Assembly (NCBI GenBank): GCA_012976225.1
Contig: JAAVVG010000043.1
Location: 1-64,000, forward strand
Source of the DNA: Golubevia sp. BC0850
Lineage: Eukaryota > Basidiomycota > Exobasidiomycetes > Golubeviales > Golubeviaceae
Direction: 5' to 3'
Length of the DNA stretch: 64,000 nucleotides
Shown: piece by piece, positions 23,177 through 34,923 of the stretch
How the letters are laid out: each line of letters starts with the position of its first letter
How positions within the stretch are numbered: the stretch's first letter is position 1
Notes under the pieces: model-generated
Database searches by the model: none
What the model was told of the DNA's origin: nothing
The model's input: the letters and a program-made list of their open reading frames with translations, nothing else
Made by a program: the position numbers and the translations under genes

Positions 23177-23785
23177 CTTGATTCAGAATAGAATTATAAT
23201 GAATCAAAGGATTTGGTCGAGAATGAAGGAGGCCTTTCCTTTTTCTCTCCTCGAGACGCGAAGGAGGTTCGCGATTCTTCATCTCGTGAAGAACCTCTCT
23301 TGAAACAAGATCCCCTAAGAGCCGCAAATAAAGATTGAAATCGCGATTAGCAGTCTTGTAATCCGACGCTCAGCTGCAAGACTCTTTCCACCAGTCATTC
23401 TAAGACAAGCTCTCCTCTTCAAGCTTCCAGCTTCGTCCGCGATGAATTGAGCTCAAATCTAACGACCTCAGCGTCAAAAGTCAATAGTCAATTCTGAGGC
23501 CGATTGGTAACTTAGGTTATCTGCTGAACACTTCGAAGTTCACCGCGGAAGTCTTATCCTTTTGACGGCCAACAGCGAATGGTTCCACGTCATCACTATG
23601 TTTCTTTCATCCTCTGGGTTCCGTGACGATTGCTCTTTCAGATTTCACTAATAAGAACAAGTAGAAACACGGTCAAGGAAGTCAGACATACCACCTTCAC
23701 ACCGCAAGAAGGATAAGAAAAGACAGGCAAAGGAAGCTCAAGGATAGTGGCTCGCACTGCGAACCTTTAAAGGTCGAAAGAAAAG
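23177..23785. promoter_or_regulatory. rdh54 upstream region
   Basis: Holds the presumptive promoter of rdh54, read toward lower coordinates. The right arm of the inverted repeat begins abruptly at 23786. No coding sequence is supported. Confidence 0.4.
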
Positions 23786-25232
23786 AATCAAGGAACAAGA
23801 GACATCACATTAGGATAAGTTTAAGCAAGATCATCTCACAAAACAAGACATAGGGAACCATTGAAGAAAGACCCAGCTTAAAATGTCACCGATAACGAGA
23901 CCGCGGTGGCCTGAGTACTCAACCATGGAGAGCAGATGAAGGATTTGCTCGGCTTCTGGTCCTCATCGTTACCAACGCAGAAGGTGATCATGAAACCGAA
24001 AGGCCTTGGAAGTTTCTCGCGATCTCCGTCACATAGAATCCAGTGAGATGAAGAAAGATACCCGGGGGTCGATGACCGACGATCGAGTCATTTGTTAGAT
24101 CCTTTTCCATCTTAGGAAGAGGGTCTAGAGCCATTCAATGAATCTGGATACTCTGAGAGGGATCCGTTTGAAGCCATGAAAGAGAAGCTTCCTTGCCAAT
24201 TGTTGGAGACCATACTTTTGCCACCCAAGAGTCACAGTAAATTTATGTCACCTCATTCTCTTCTGATTTCTGCCAATGGGAGTATCACTTACCTGGATGT
24301 ACAACTACTCAAATAATCTCGAGATTCTTGAAAGTTGATCGAAGCGGGATAGAAAGAGTGAAATCTGAGGGACTCGTACACCTCGAACCGGTTGCGATAG
24401 CAGTGGATGCGAGACCCGAGACCGAGTGGCGACGAGTTCGTCGCTGATTCTGCATCGCATCCTGGAAAGGACAGAAGGTTCTAGAATCGAAAGTTGAGGT
24501 AAGTCATCGGGCCAAGCCGGTTTGCTTCTGAAACACATCTTGGTAGGCTGGGCCTGGTTTTGGTCGACGCGATTGGACCGGGCTGGCTTGAACCTCGAAA
24601 AAGCAGCGTGCTCCAGTCAAGCCCACAAAAGGCAGAAAGGTCAAAAGCTCTCCACACTTTCAAGTACTTTTGAGTGTGTAGATTCAACTAGCACAAAACG
24701 ACCTTGGGTCGCTTTGTCTAACCGAGTCTATCGAAGTGTGCGACAGATTTGGTCTCTTCTTCTACGCAACTTAAAAGCGATGACATCCTACTTCTCTCTT
24801 GCCCCTGCTTCTCTCGCCGTCTCGATTAGACGATTCCGCTCTCAATGATGCTCGACACATTCGCATCAACATATCAAACCGCTCCTCACCCCACCCATTT
24901 GGACGAACATGCTGATGGCGAAGTGCCCCCCCCTTTTTTCCTTCTCGATCCGCTCAGAGTTGACTCTCTGAGAACGGTGTTCGTGTTGGTTTTTGATCAC
25001 CCTTCTTTTTCATTTTCTTTCTTTTTTCTTTTCGTTTTTCCCCCTTTTTTCTTTTGAATACATGCTCTTGCTTGTGGTAATCTCTTCTTTATCTGTGTGA
25101 AGCTTGACTATTCCACCGACGTTGCCAAAGTGGCCCTCGATTGACAATCTGCGAACGAGGCCTTCGTTTTCAACGTCTCGGACTTTGTAGGACGTTGATA
25201 AGCTTATAAAAATGCCCTCATTCAGAAGGATG
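23786..25232 (-). repeat. Inverted repeat, right arm (about 1.45 kb)
   Basis: Reverse-complement copy of 7808-9255. The arms face each other across 14.5 kb containing byr4, rpl13 and rdh54. The substitutions I could align lie in the part nearest rdh54 (23786-24345) and at the opposite outer edge; the middle appears identical. Beyond 25232 similarity continues for roughly 200 bp at clearly lower identity. The same TATA-like and GTAAGT signals are kept. No transposase, integrase or terminal-repeat structure is visible, so its origin is unknown. Confidence 0.93.
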
Positions 25233-25719
25233 GAAAGATCTTGAGGAGAGATGGTGGTCAAAGCTCAATTCACAAAGAGTGCGTTAGATTTTCTGCTCTC
25301 AAAATGACCACTCAATCTGTGGTAACGTACTCGGACATTTCCGAAGAACATTAAACAATCGAGGTTTACAAACTGAAGGAAAAGAAGATCAAATACAATG
25401 GATGAATAAGGAAAGTTGAAATGCTTTGAGGCTGAAGGGCTATACGAAGGAAGCCTGGGAGGAAAGGAGAGAAAGCTGGAAAATGAGCCCATCTCCAAAA
25501 GACGAAGGAAAAGCTTGATCAAAGTTGATCAAGAAGTAGATAGGAAATAGAGAATTCGACGATTGATCTGAGTTGAGTGATAGATACAAAAAGGTCGAAA
25601 CTTCGAGCCAGCTCCAGAGAAAGTCTCAATCTCTCAATCTGCAGCTGTGGAACTCTGCCTCAGCATCACAAGACCACCAATAAGCCAATTCATCCTTACA
25701 AGTTCAACTTTTGCCAAAG
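25233..25719. promoter_or_regulatory. Diverged repeat extension and ubc8 upstream region
   Basis: The first 200 bp or so are the diverged continuation of the inverted-repeat arm. The remainder directly precedes ubc8 and should hold its promoter and leader. No other gene is seen. Confidence 0.45.
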
Positions 25720-26969
25720 ATGAGCTCTCCAAAGCGTCGAATCGAAACAGATGTCATGAAACTGTGAGTAAGATAGCGACACAAGAGAGAGAATCGAGAG
25801 AGAATGGAGGTTTGAGAAAGCTGATGTTGATTAGCCTTCAAGGCCACACTGAGTCAACGAGTCAGCCGTACCTACGTTCTAACAAGTGAATAGACTGCAT
25901 TGGACTATTAGATCCCACTAGGACGTCTCTGCCTCACTCTAACCTTGAAGAGCCCGGCCTGCCTTGTGTGCTTCATGACTCAGTCCAACCCTCAACCCGT
26001 TATCAATCCTCTCACTCATCCTTCTCCCTTTCTTTCCAGACTCATGAGTGGTTTCGAAGCAACTTTAGTCAATGACAACATGCAGGAATTCTTTGTTAGA
26101 TTTCATGGTCCAGAAGAGAGTGAGTTTGTTAATCAATCTCCATCTGTGTCTCATGCCTCAAAGATGCTCCAGAGATAGCTCTGGCCGACAGAGCGAAGGT
26201 TAAGATATGATGGATTAAGGTACAAGGCATGGTATCAATGAGCAGTCTAGTCGGAAGTAGAAGAGGCTCAATTGGAGGGGGCCAGGCAGTTCCGTATCAA
26301 TGCGGAAAGGAGTGAGCTGTATCCCTCTCTTTCTGAGAGAAGCAAGCTAGCTATTCTCAGGATCAGTGCGATATCCAGATTCACTTCCAAAGACCAGCAG
26401 ATCAACTGTTCCTCAGTCAGAAGAGGCGAGCCAGCTGAGATCCCTTATCACTAGAGTGCTCCACCATCAGGGTCGCTTGACGACTCCAATCTCTCTTTCT
26501 GACCTCCCTCCTTTCCCTTTCCTTCTCTTCAGCTCCTTTTGCAGGAGGCATCTGGAAAATCCACGTAGAACTTCCGGATCAATATCCTTTCAAATCTCCC
26601 TCCATCGGATTCATGAACAAAATCTTTCATCCCAACATCGATGAACTTTCAGGTTCAGTTTGTTTGGACGTTATCAATCAAACTTGGTCACCAATGTTTG
26701 ACATGATCAACATTTTTGAAGTTTTCCTACCTCAATTATTAAGATATCCAAATCCAACTGATCCTTTAAATGGGGAAGCTGCAGCTCTTTTAATGAGAGA
26801 ACCAAAAGGTTATGATGAAAGAGTTAGAGATTATGTTAAGAGATTCGCTGGGAAAGAAGCCGTGGAAGAGAAAGAAGAGGAAGAAGAAGAGGAGGAAGAT
26901 GAAGAATTAAGTGATGTCGGAAGTTTTAGTGATGAAGGAAACCCAGCTGGGAAGATGGACGATCTTTAG
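25720..26969 (+). CDS. ubc8: Ubiquitin-conjugating enzyme E2, Ubc8/UBE2H type
   Basis: Exons join(25720..25763,26040..26119,26533..26969), 186 aa, as expected for UBE2H/Ubc8. This E2 serves the GID/CTLH ligase that in yeast degrades gluconeogenic enzymes. The start [15 protein letters not shown] is nearly that of human UBE2H. The active-site block is present as [20 protein letters not shown], with the catalytic Cys in [11 protein letters not shown], then [15 protein letters not shown]. The tail after the UBC fold is a long acidic Glu/Asp stretch, typical of this subfamily. The second intron (413 nt) is unusually long for the window. Confidence 0.95.
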
Positions 26970-27750
26970 AGAACATTAGCTTCTACTTCACTTGTTTCTT
27001 TCAAAAACTCAACTTAATCTTTAAGATGTCTCGTAAATTTCTGACTCTCAAGTCTCTTTCATCAAAGCCAAGTCCTTCAAACGTCAAATCTCAAACTCAA
27101 AGTCACCAAACTCTTTCTCTCAATGAATTCCCCTCCTTTCAGAAGATCTACGCTCACTACTTTCGATCTTCAAGAACAATGCATTGCAAAAAACTCGACC
27201 TAGCAAAAAAAACCCACTTATCATGTTGTCATCTTCTCATCAAGATTCTTCCCCTTTCTCTCGTCAAACGCTTTCAAAGATTCTATTTTCTCCCTTTCTT
27301 CAAACTCTTCTCCGACTTTTTTCTGATCTTAATCTATTCTCTTATCTTTTATAATGTAATTGATCTTTCGTCCTCCTCCTCCTCTCCTCTCCTCTCCTCT
27401 CCTCTCCTCTCCTCTCCTCTCCTCTCCTCTCGTCTCCTCTTCTCTTTCTTTCTCACTTTTTGACCTCTTTCTGTCCATTCCGAACTTTTCCCCCCTCTCA
27501 CTAATGAATCCATGAATCTTTCTGACTCTTTTCTGCTTCTTTTCTTCTTTTTTGTAATTCTTGTCTCTTTTTCTCTCAATAGCAATTAATCGTCTTTCAC
27601 AATACGAAGAGCCATAATAGTGACCTTGTCAAATCAAACAAAGAGAGAGTAACCCTTTCAAGGTGTTGTTCAGACAATTCTTCAGAAGCAGCGAAGAAGG
27701 GTTTCAAAACAGAACTCCATAAAAATACAACATCAAAAAACCCTGAAGCC
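26970..27750. other. Convergent 3' region with CTCTC satellite
   Basis: Lies between the 3' ends of ubc8 (+) and ctu1 (-). It is strongly pyrimidine-rich on + and includes the short satellite listed separately. Open frames here are compositional and not called. Confidence 0.45.
27372..27435 (+). repeat. CTCTC pentanucleotide microsatellite
   Basis: Roughly a dozen tandem units of a CTCTC pentamer, with an imperfect end, in the ubc8/ctu1 convergent intergenic region. Probably non-functional and length-polymorphic. Confidence 0.9.
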
Positions 27751-29640
27751 TCAACCTCTAACTGCGGTCTCTCTGCCCACCGATACCTTTCTCTCTCCTT
27801 CCAATTTCTCTTCCTTCGTGACATCCTTTTCGGGTCTGTTCCACATCGGAATGATTCTTCCCACTCCCTTACCAGGACTTTCACCCTCCACAGCTTCAGC
27901 TAATTGAGCTCTCCTAGCTTGTTTTGCAGCTCTTGATTCTGATCTAACACCTAACTCTGGGTTTCCCCGGTTCAACCCTTCTAATAGAACGCAAGCTTTA
28001 CAGAGTTCTTGAGATGACATGTAGCCGCATCGCTGACAGGTACCTGTGAGAGCGCAGATAGAGGAGGGAGAAAGGGTGGCGAAAGAGGGGCCAGAAAATG
28101 CAATCAATTGGCTGCTGGTAGCGAGATTTTCGAGGACTTCTTCGTCATGCGCTTGGAAACTTTATTTCAACTCTTGAAAAGGAGATCAGAAGGAAAAGCG
28201 AGAAAGATTTTAAGAGTACTCACGAGCAATAGCCTTCTTAACTTCTCCTCCAACTTTTAATTTTTCTCCAGAATGAATGATGTCAATAATAGCAGAGGGT
28301 CTGATAGCTTCTAGATCCTTCAGGAAAGTCCTTGCATAACCTCTATAAGCATTCGGAGAGTAAATGCATTCTGTGGAAAAATAATCTAGACGCTTGAAGT
28401 AGGCGTACCTTTAGATTCAAGGGAGACGGCAAAGACAAGTCAGAAGACTGTGACTCAAATGGTCTCAGAAGAAGAGGGAAGGGAAAAGAGGAGGATGGAA
28501 AAGAGGAAAGGGGAGAGGAGCGGAGAAAGGCGAGGGGAGGAAGCACTCACATTACGATCTCCTTCTCATAAGCATACTTGAAAGGTTTACTCCTTCTAAT
28601 TCCACTTCCACCGACATCTCCTGCACTTCCAGAACCAGAACCACACCCCCCTGAATTCTCGTTTTCTTCTTGAACTTCTCCACCTTTGGTACAGATTTCG
28701 ACGCATCTTTCTAAACGGGATATGTCTCCTCGGAGAACTGTTGGAAAGAAGAGGTGCAAACAAGAGTTTCAACAAATTGATTGTTTGAGCATTCTGAGAT
28801 TTTCGAAAATCAAGATAGGAGAGGAGAAGCAGGGAAGGGTTCTAGTCAGAGAACTTACTGTTCATGAGAATCGTTTCTGCTATGTCATCAGCGTTGTGTC
28901 CTGTTACGATATGATCGACTCCTAGAGAAGCAGCTCCTCTATCTAAAGCCTGTCTTCGGAAAACTCCACAGAAAGTACCTGTGAAGGATGAGGGTAGGAA
29001 GAGAGTCAGAGAATATTTCTTGAGGTGGCGGGCAGCAATTACGAGAGGAAGAGACGACCATTCTTCCTCTCAAAAAAACTCTTCTACACCTGAGTGAGAT
29101 TTGAAAGATCTTCGAGGGTACCTGGCTGATCTCACGAGAGATTCAAGGCAGCATGACAAGCTTCACCTTTCATCCACCCAGCCTTTTTCTCACTCTTCTA
29201 TCTGGCAGCCAAAACTCACAATTGTTCTTATTGCCAACACTTTTAACGATATCATCCATAGTCCAACCATAAAGTTCATTATAACCCAACACTTTCAGAG
29301 GTAGATCATACTGCAACTGATTCCTTTTGACAGTTTCTAAACTATCATCTCTATAACCAGTTATGCCTTCATCTATACTCAACAAGAACATATCTAATCC
29401 ATAATCGTGTCTATCATTTAAAGTTTTCATGACATGAGCTAGAACTGTTGAATCCTTTCCACCTGAAGCACCTATAGCAACTTTATCACCTCTTTTGAAT
29501 AATTGTGCAGAAATGATTGTGTCATGAACTTCTTCTTCAAAGACGTAGAAGAAACATTCTCGACAAACTAAAGATCCTGTCTTGGGTCTTCTAAGTACTG
29601 CTCTCGCTGAATTGCAGATAGCACAATTTCGAGGTGCCAT
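27751..29640 (-). CDS. ncs6: Cytoplasmic tRNA 2-thiolation protein 1 (Ctu1/Ncs6)
   Basis: Adenylates wobble U34 of tRNA Lys, Gln and Glu so that sulfur delivered by Urm1 can be inserted, in complex with Ncs2/Ctu2. Exons complement(join(27751..28043,28224..28408,28551..28737,28859..28978,29220..29640)), 401 aa, phases close. Visible: N-terminal zinc-type cysteines ([26 protein letters not shown]), the PP-loop [17 protein letters not shown], the central [18 protein letters not shown] cysteine pair, [29 protein letters not shown], and the C-terminal [20 protein letters not shown] knuckle. The start at 29640 gives the family's MAPRNCAIC opening; an upstream in-frame ATG at 29751 would add 37 unconserved residues. 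A Gly/Ser-rich insert in exon 3 is lineage-specific. Confidence 0.95.
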
Positions 29641-29798
29641 GAGTTTTTGAGGATCTTCAGGTACAAGTTGATGGAGTGGTATAGTCGAGCTGTCAAGATG
29701 GGATTCAAACTCTTCCTTCCTCTTTTCCACTCTACTACCATCCAGACTCATTCTTACTTGAATCTTTCATTCCTTAGTTTTAAGCACTAGAGACTAAC
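29641..29798. promoter_or_regulatory. Bidirectional promoter, ctu1 / thioesterase-like gene
   Basis: Only 158 bp separate the two divergent start codons, so the promoters and leaders must overlap. Co-expression is an inference from spacing alone. Confidence 0.55.
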
Positions 29799-30960
29799 AT
29801 GCAAGCTCATCCGATACCCAAATCACCAAAAACCAGGTCAGCTCCTCAAGCTTCCACTTCAACTTTCGACTTGAACTATTTACCTCATCCTTCAAAGACC
29901 GATTCAAATCTTCTAATTCTCTTTCACGGAATCGGTGACAATGAAAACAATTTCTCAAATCTAGCAAAAACGCTTCAGAACACTCTGCCTCAGACTTCAG
30001 TCTTGGTTTTGAGAGGTGGAAAAACTGTTCCAATGTTTCCAGACGCTTACTCTTGGTGGCAAAGCTTCGATCAATTGGGTGAAGGTAAGAAGCTTAAAAA
30101 CTACAATATTACCATCCTTGTAGAGCGATCCAGCCAGGAAAGTCATTCTGACCAAAACTCTTCTCTCCTTCTCGCACTTCGACCAACTTTTCCAGCGGTC
30201 ACGAATCCAAACCCAACTGCCTTCCTAACTTCCTTCAATAAACTTATAGATTATTTAAAGACTCCGACATCGAAAGGAGGAATAGGCTGGAGAGCTTCTT
30301 GCATTCATCTCTTCGGTTTCGGTCAAGGAGGATCCGCTGCTTTGGAAGGTGCTATCTCTTGGACTCGGAATCAGAGGCGAGGTGGTAAAGAACCTTCGGC
30401 TTCTTCAGCAAAAATCGAGGAGACAACAAAGAGCTCGAATAGTCTGGGAGAAGAGAAAACGATGGAGAAAGAGTTGGGTAGCATAGTCAGTGTTTCAGGA
30501 GGATTGCTTTCTGTGAGTCTTTCGTCATATCTGGCCTTTCAGGCAGTCTGACGTCTCTATTCTACAGCATCTTTTGACCTCAAGAATGTCATACTTAGAG
30601 AGAGCAAGAGAATCATCTATCAAAAACGGAATCCAACTCCTCTCAATCATAACTCTATCTCTCCCCGATTTCTTTTCACAGCACCCGACTTTCTCTCCTC
30701 CACTTTCAACGCCGATTTTCATCTTTCATAGATCTCAAGACTTCCACCGAACGTCGTTACCTTCAATCAAAAAGGCCTTCTCAAATGTCACAGAGCAGAA
30801 ATCAACTTCGAAAGCTGGAATGGAGATGGATGAATCTATGCCTAGAGGAGATGAATGGGGTCTCATTATGAGATTTTGGTCAAAGTTTATAAGAAACCGA
30901 AATAGATGGGAGATAGAAGGAGAGGGAAGTGAGGAGGTTTATGAAGTTAGGAGTGGGTAG
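29799..30960 (+). CDS. Acyl-protein-thioesterase-like alpha/beta-hydrolase fold protein, probably inactive
   Basis: Exons join(29799..30084,30196..30512,30568..30960), 331 aa. The fold is that of the phospholipase/carboxylesterase (LYPLA/Apt1) group: LLILFHGIGDNENNFSNLAK, VLRGG and WWQSFDQLGEG in exon 1, then a nucleophile-elbow sequence HLFGFGQGGSAALEG in exon 2. The canonical elbow is GFSQGG; here the nucleophile Ser is Gly. The acid position survives in IFIFHRSQD, but the C-terminal segment (KAGMEMDESMPRGDEWGLIM) has no His where family members carry GMxH. Both catalytic Ser and His are therefore missing, which suggests a binding or scaffold role. I recall related fungal proteins with the same GFGQGG, so this is probably a conserved subfamily rather than local decay. 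It shares a short promoter with ctu1. Confidence 0.75.
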
Positions 30961-31347
30961 GGGGACCTAGCTTCATGTTCTTTATAATTCAATCTGGAAG
31001 AGACCTTGTTTGCTCACAAGCTGATAGATCAAAGAAGAGTCGATCTTATCTCAGGAATATCAAAAAGGGGTTTGGAGTCATCAAGCCATTCTTGTCAACA
31101 TTGGTTGAAGACTCTCTCTTTCGAGAAAAGCTGTTGAATAAAATTTAATTCTTTACCGAGGCATAAATAAGTGACAGAAACTGAGGGGGAGGGGATAAAT
31201 GAGAGGTTGAATTAGATCTACTACATGATTGGTGAAGACGAGATATGAGGAAATGTCGGGAATTGGTATGACTTTTTTGGGGGCGACTTTGGTAATTTGA
31301 GAGGGCGAAGAGGGGGAAAAGGGGGGAAAGAGACAAGAATCTGAAGA
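30961..31347. other. Convergent 3' intergenic region
   Basis: 3' flanks of the thioesterase-like gene (+) and the seven-helix protein (-). No further feature is seen. Confidence 0.4.
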
Positions 31348-34300
31348 TCATAATTTCCCATCATCTGAAGTCATTTTCTGAGGATCCCAAACTTCCGGAG
31401 TTGTCCACTTGTTAGATTCCCAGCTCTGTTGTTGATGGTCGTCGATAGAGAAGCTGTTGCGAGATTGACTTTGATCGATACTTTGATGTCTAAATCCCTC
31501 CTTCTCGTCTCTTAAATTCTCTTCTGGCTCTTGACTCTTGTTCTTGACGTTTAGAAAATCTCTTGAAGAAGATCTTGATTCGTGAATGTGGTCTGGAGAT
31601 CCTATCATCGAGTCGATTCCTTCACCTTCAAAGACAGATTCCATTTGAGCAGCTTCAGAGTTATGAGTGGGATTAAAGCTGAAGGCGGTGTTGGTTGGAT
31701 TGAAGAAGCTCTCACTGAGAAAGCTATCGTCTCTTTGAACGAAGCCTTCGCTAGCGGTGCTCATGGCTCCAAATGACTTTTGAGGGTTCAGATATCTTCC
31801 GGTACTTGAAGTTTGGAATTTCTCCTCTGAATAATCGTGTCCATCTTGAGCTTCTAAACCTTCGTTCATTTCCTCGTTTGATTTGACATTGCCAAAAGTG
31901 TCCACCTCGTTTGAATTAGAAGCCAGATCTTTAGCAGGAGTTTCAGCTGCTCTTCCTTTTAATTCCAGTATTTCTTTACTCCTGGTTCCTGTTCGTGAAC
32001 GTGTCTTGGATTCGACCATGTTATCGAAGAAAGTCTGGTAGGTGTTCAAGAAGATGTTGGAGAATCTGGATGAAAGAGAAGGGCAACCCTGGGTCGGTAC
32101 GTTGAAAAGTGAAAAGAAGTCCCAGCCAGCATGAATTGCTCAAAACCACATCTTATCCTCACGATATTGATCCAAACACAGCGGCTAACCAACCCGCTAT
32201 TAGATTGTAAGTTCTGAAACCGTCGGAGAACGAAGCGTTGGATCTATCAGTGCCAACATCACCGGCTGAAGAAAGAGACCTCAGATTGGACTCACATGTA
32301 AACTTTGGTCAGTTCTTGAGGAGAAGCTATTGAGGCTTCATAGACTCTGAGGGAGATAAACATGGTATTGGCAACATAGCCCAAGACTGTGAGGAGGTCA
32401 ATTTGGAAGTTCCGCGGTGAGAGCGTGACGGGATTCGATAAAAAGGTGAGTTTAGACACTCACCTGCAACATTGATAGAAAGAGACGTGATAATGATGTT
32501 GATTAAAGCGGAACGGAGAACCTCTGCTCGCTGAGAAGACGTCTTCGCTTTCGCCATCTTGTGGAGAAGAGAAAAAAGGGGGCGGTGGAAAAGCAGGTGA
32601 GTTAGATTTTGAAGCCAAGCTCGTCTCAGAAAAAGAACAGAGATCTCACCTTATTCTCCGGATTCTTAACTGGAGGGTAGAATGTCGATTGGACAGCTCT
32701 GTAAAGAAAGTAAGACGAGGTTCGATTTGTTAATCCAGGTAACAGTGTCACATTGTCGATTCGACGAATTCTCAATCTCACCTTTCTTCTTCTTCTGCGG
32801 CCGCTCTCTCGTCTGCATTCCAGCCTGGAGTTTGACCTTGAGTCGTTTTCGTAAGACTTCTGAATCCACCGAACACGAAACCAGCCGCCGTGATCTGACT
32901 GTTGATCTGAGAGATCAAGAAGAGAGAAGCGGAAGTGTAAAAGAGAAAGATGGTCGAGGCTACGCAGCAGAAGGTCAGAAAACCAGCTGAGATCCACCAA
33001 AAGGCTAGATGGAACGAAGAGAGAACAGAAAGGAAAAAGCAAGGAAGAATCAGAGAAGAAACCGAAACAAATAGTCCATTAGGTGAACTCACCCTGCGAC
33101 CATAGGTTCCAAATCTCTATAGCATCTGCAGTTTGATCAATCGAGATAGGACCAGACCTTTGGAGCTTGAGTTCACCATCTAACTTCCTCCATAAGTCAA
33201 GAGCTTCTTCTGAAGGTACGCAAAGGATTTAGGTTAGCAGCTTGAACAAAGAGTTTCCTTTTTCTTCTTCTTCTGCTTTGCTCACCCCATTTACCACCTG
33301 CTTTGGAAGCGATGAAACTGATCACTATAGTGAAGATGAGAGGAAATCCAACGCAAAGGATGTTCAAGATGAAAGCCGAGGGAATGAAACGCGAGACATT
33401 GAATCTGCCTCCTCCACTTTGAGTTCGTGAAAGAATTCCTGGACATAAGAAGAAGCTACGGGAGTTCATGGAAAGGAACCGTGTTAGCAAACGCTCTGCG
33501 TGATTTGAACTCCTCGACATCGAGTCACATCTTCGGTCAACTGACACTCCTCTCACCTTCCCCAACTGGCACCTAGGGCTACATTACAAGGAATAGAGTA
33601 TAATAGAGAGAAGGAATGGTCAGCAAATGGAGGCTTTGTCTCAATAATTAGATTCCGTAGTTGCTATGCATTTGCAGGCACGTGCATTCTTCATTCTCTC
33701 TCTCGGTCTTCCGAATCTTCCCTGTTCTTTCGGAGCACATTTCACTCAAAACCTCTCGAGAACATACTGACCTCCTATTACCAGCGGCAACCAAGCCAGA
33801 AGCATGAAGGCAGCTCGCCCTTTGGGATCAGCGTGTCCTTCGTCGATGGCTCTGGAGAAGAAGGTGTAACCGAACCATGTGATTGCCTGGAGACAAGAAC
33901 ACTTAAAGTCAGTAAGCTCAACAAGTCCTGTTTCTCTGATGAAAAGAGGAAGTAAAACGGAGATAAAGGAGAAACGGAACGCTTGTTGTGTACGCACAAA
34001 GATGCCTGCAGATGGAAATCCAAATTCAAGAAAGAGAGTAGGAAGTGGGTCAGCAGGCCGCTGAGGTCAGACCATATAGAGAAGATTGTTTAAAGCTGAG
34101 CAGAATTGAAAAGACGATCTACTGACCTTCAAACAAAATGAAGCTTGCGGTCGAATTTGGAACCAGCAATTTGATGTTAGAAGATGTTTGCTGAGACCTG
34201 AAGATCCAGAATTTTCTTTCGTAGATTTGTTTCATCTGGAAGGAGTATGATTGAAAGAAAAAGGTCAGTGAAAAGCTCTCTTGATGGTGGCTTTCTTTAT

Positions 34301-34628
34301 CATTGCTTTCTCTCCTTTTTCTCACAATGATGAGAACTCCCCACAAGATGAGAGTAGACACTACTGCTATGATTATATAGATCTGGACATAGTAGCTAGA
34401 CGGAATTAGAAATCTAAAGAAGGATTCCATAAATTTTCCAAGTTCTGGGGGAATGTACGGCAGAAGCTATAACGTCAATTCCGTTACAAAGCATACGCTG
34501 ATTGAGACGAGTTCTCCTGAACGATACCTACCTTCAGTCTCATCCCCACTAAACTTGGGTAGCTTGAAGATCGATGGATTCACGGGATCCTTCTTGAACC
34601 TCGCCTCGAGGAGATTCAGAGCAACCAT
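31348..34628 (-). CDS. Orphan seven-helix membrane protein, receptor-like
   Basis: I do not recognise the family. Fourteen exons give 641 aa with every phase closing: complement(join(31348..32065,32163..32213,32296..32386,32464..32557,32650..32698,32782..32986,33093..33209,33286..33416,33557..33578,33772..33886,33998..34005,34127..34235,34326..34444,34532..34628)). About seven hydrophobic segments can be read, in order: YYVQIYIIIAVVSTLILWGV, NSTASFILFEGIFAITWFGY, FMLLAWLPLVIGGALG, FIPSAFILNILCVGFPLIFT, FLTFCCVASTIFLFYTSASL, INIIITSLSINVAVLGYVAN and LIAGWLAAVFGSISF. A hydrophilic tail of about 240 residues follows, rich in Ser, Glu and Gln. The layout (short N-terminus, seven helices, long soluble tail) resembles a G-protein-coupled receptor, but no STE2/STE3 or cAMP-receptor motif is seen. 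FFSRAIDEGHADPKGRAAF between helices 2 and 3 looks like a family signature worth searching. Confidence 0.72.
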
Positions 34629-34923
34629 TCAGGTGTTGGGAAGAGAAGGAAGAAAGATTTCAGGATAAATTCAGAATCCATTGCTCTGGTGGAAAATTTG
34701 TTCAGGTCCGTGATTCTTTGGGATTTGGAATCTATAAAGGTAGGACTCCTATCTCGGTCCTTTTCAACCCCACTGAGGGGTTGGGCGTAGGAGGAAAAAA
34801 GGGGTTCGAGCGAACTCTACACAAAACATTGATTCTATACTCTATTACTCAACATCAAAATTGTTCTTTTCTCATTCTTAAATCTCAACAACAATGAGGA
34901 TACATTTCAACAGACCTGTTTGT

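Noticed and set aside
7808-25232. Centromere-type inverted repeats around a central core
   Set aside because: The interval between the arms is densely filled with intact housekeeping genes (byr4, rpl13, rdh54) and is not gene-poor or repeat-rich.
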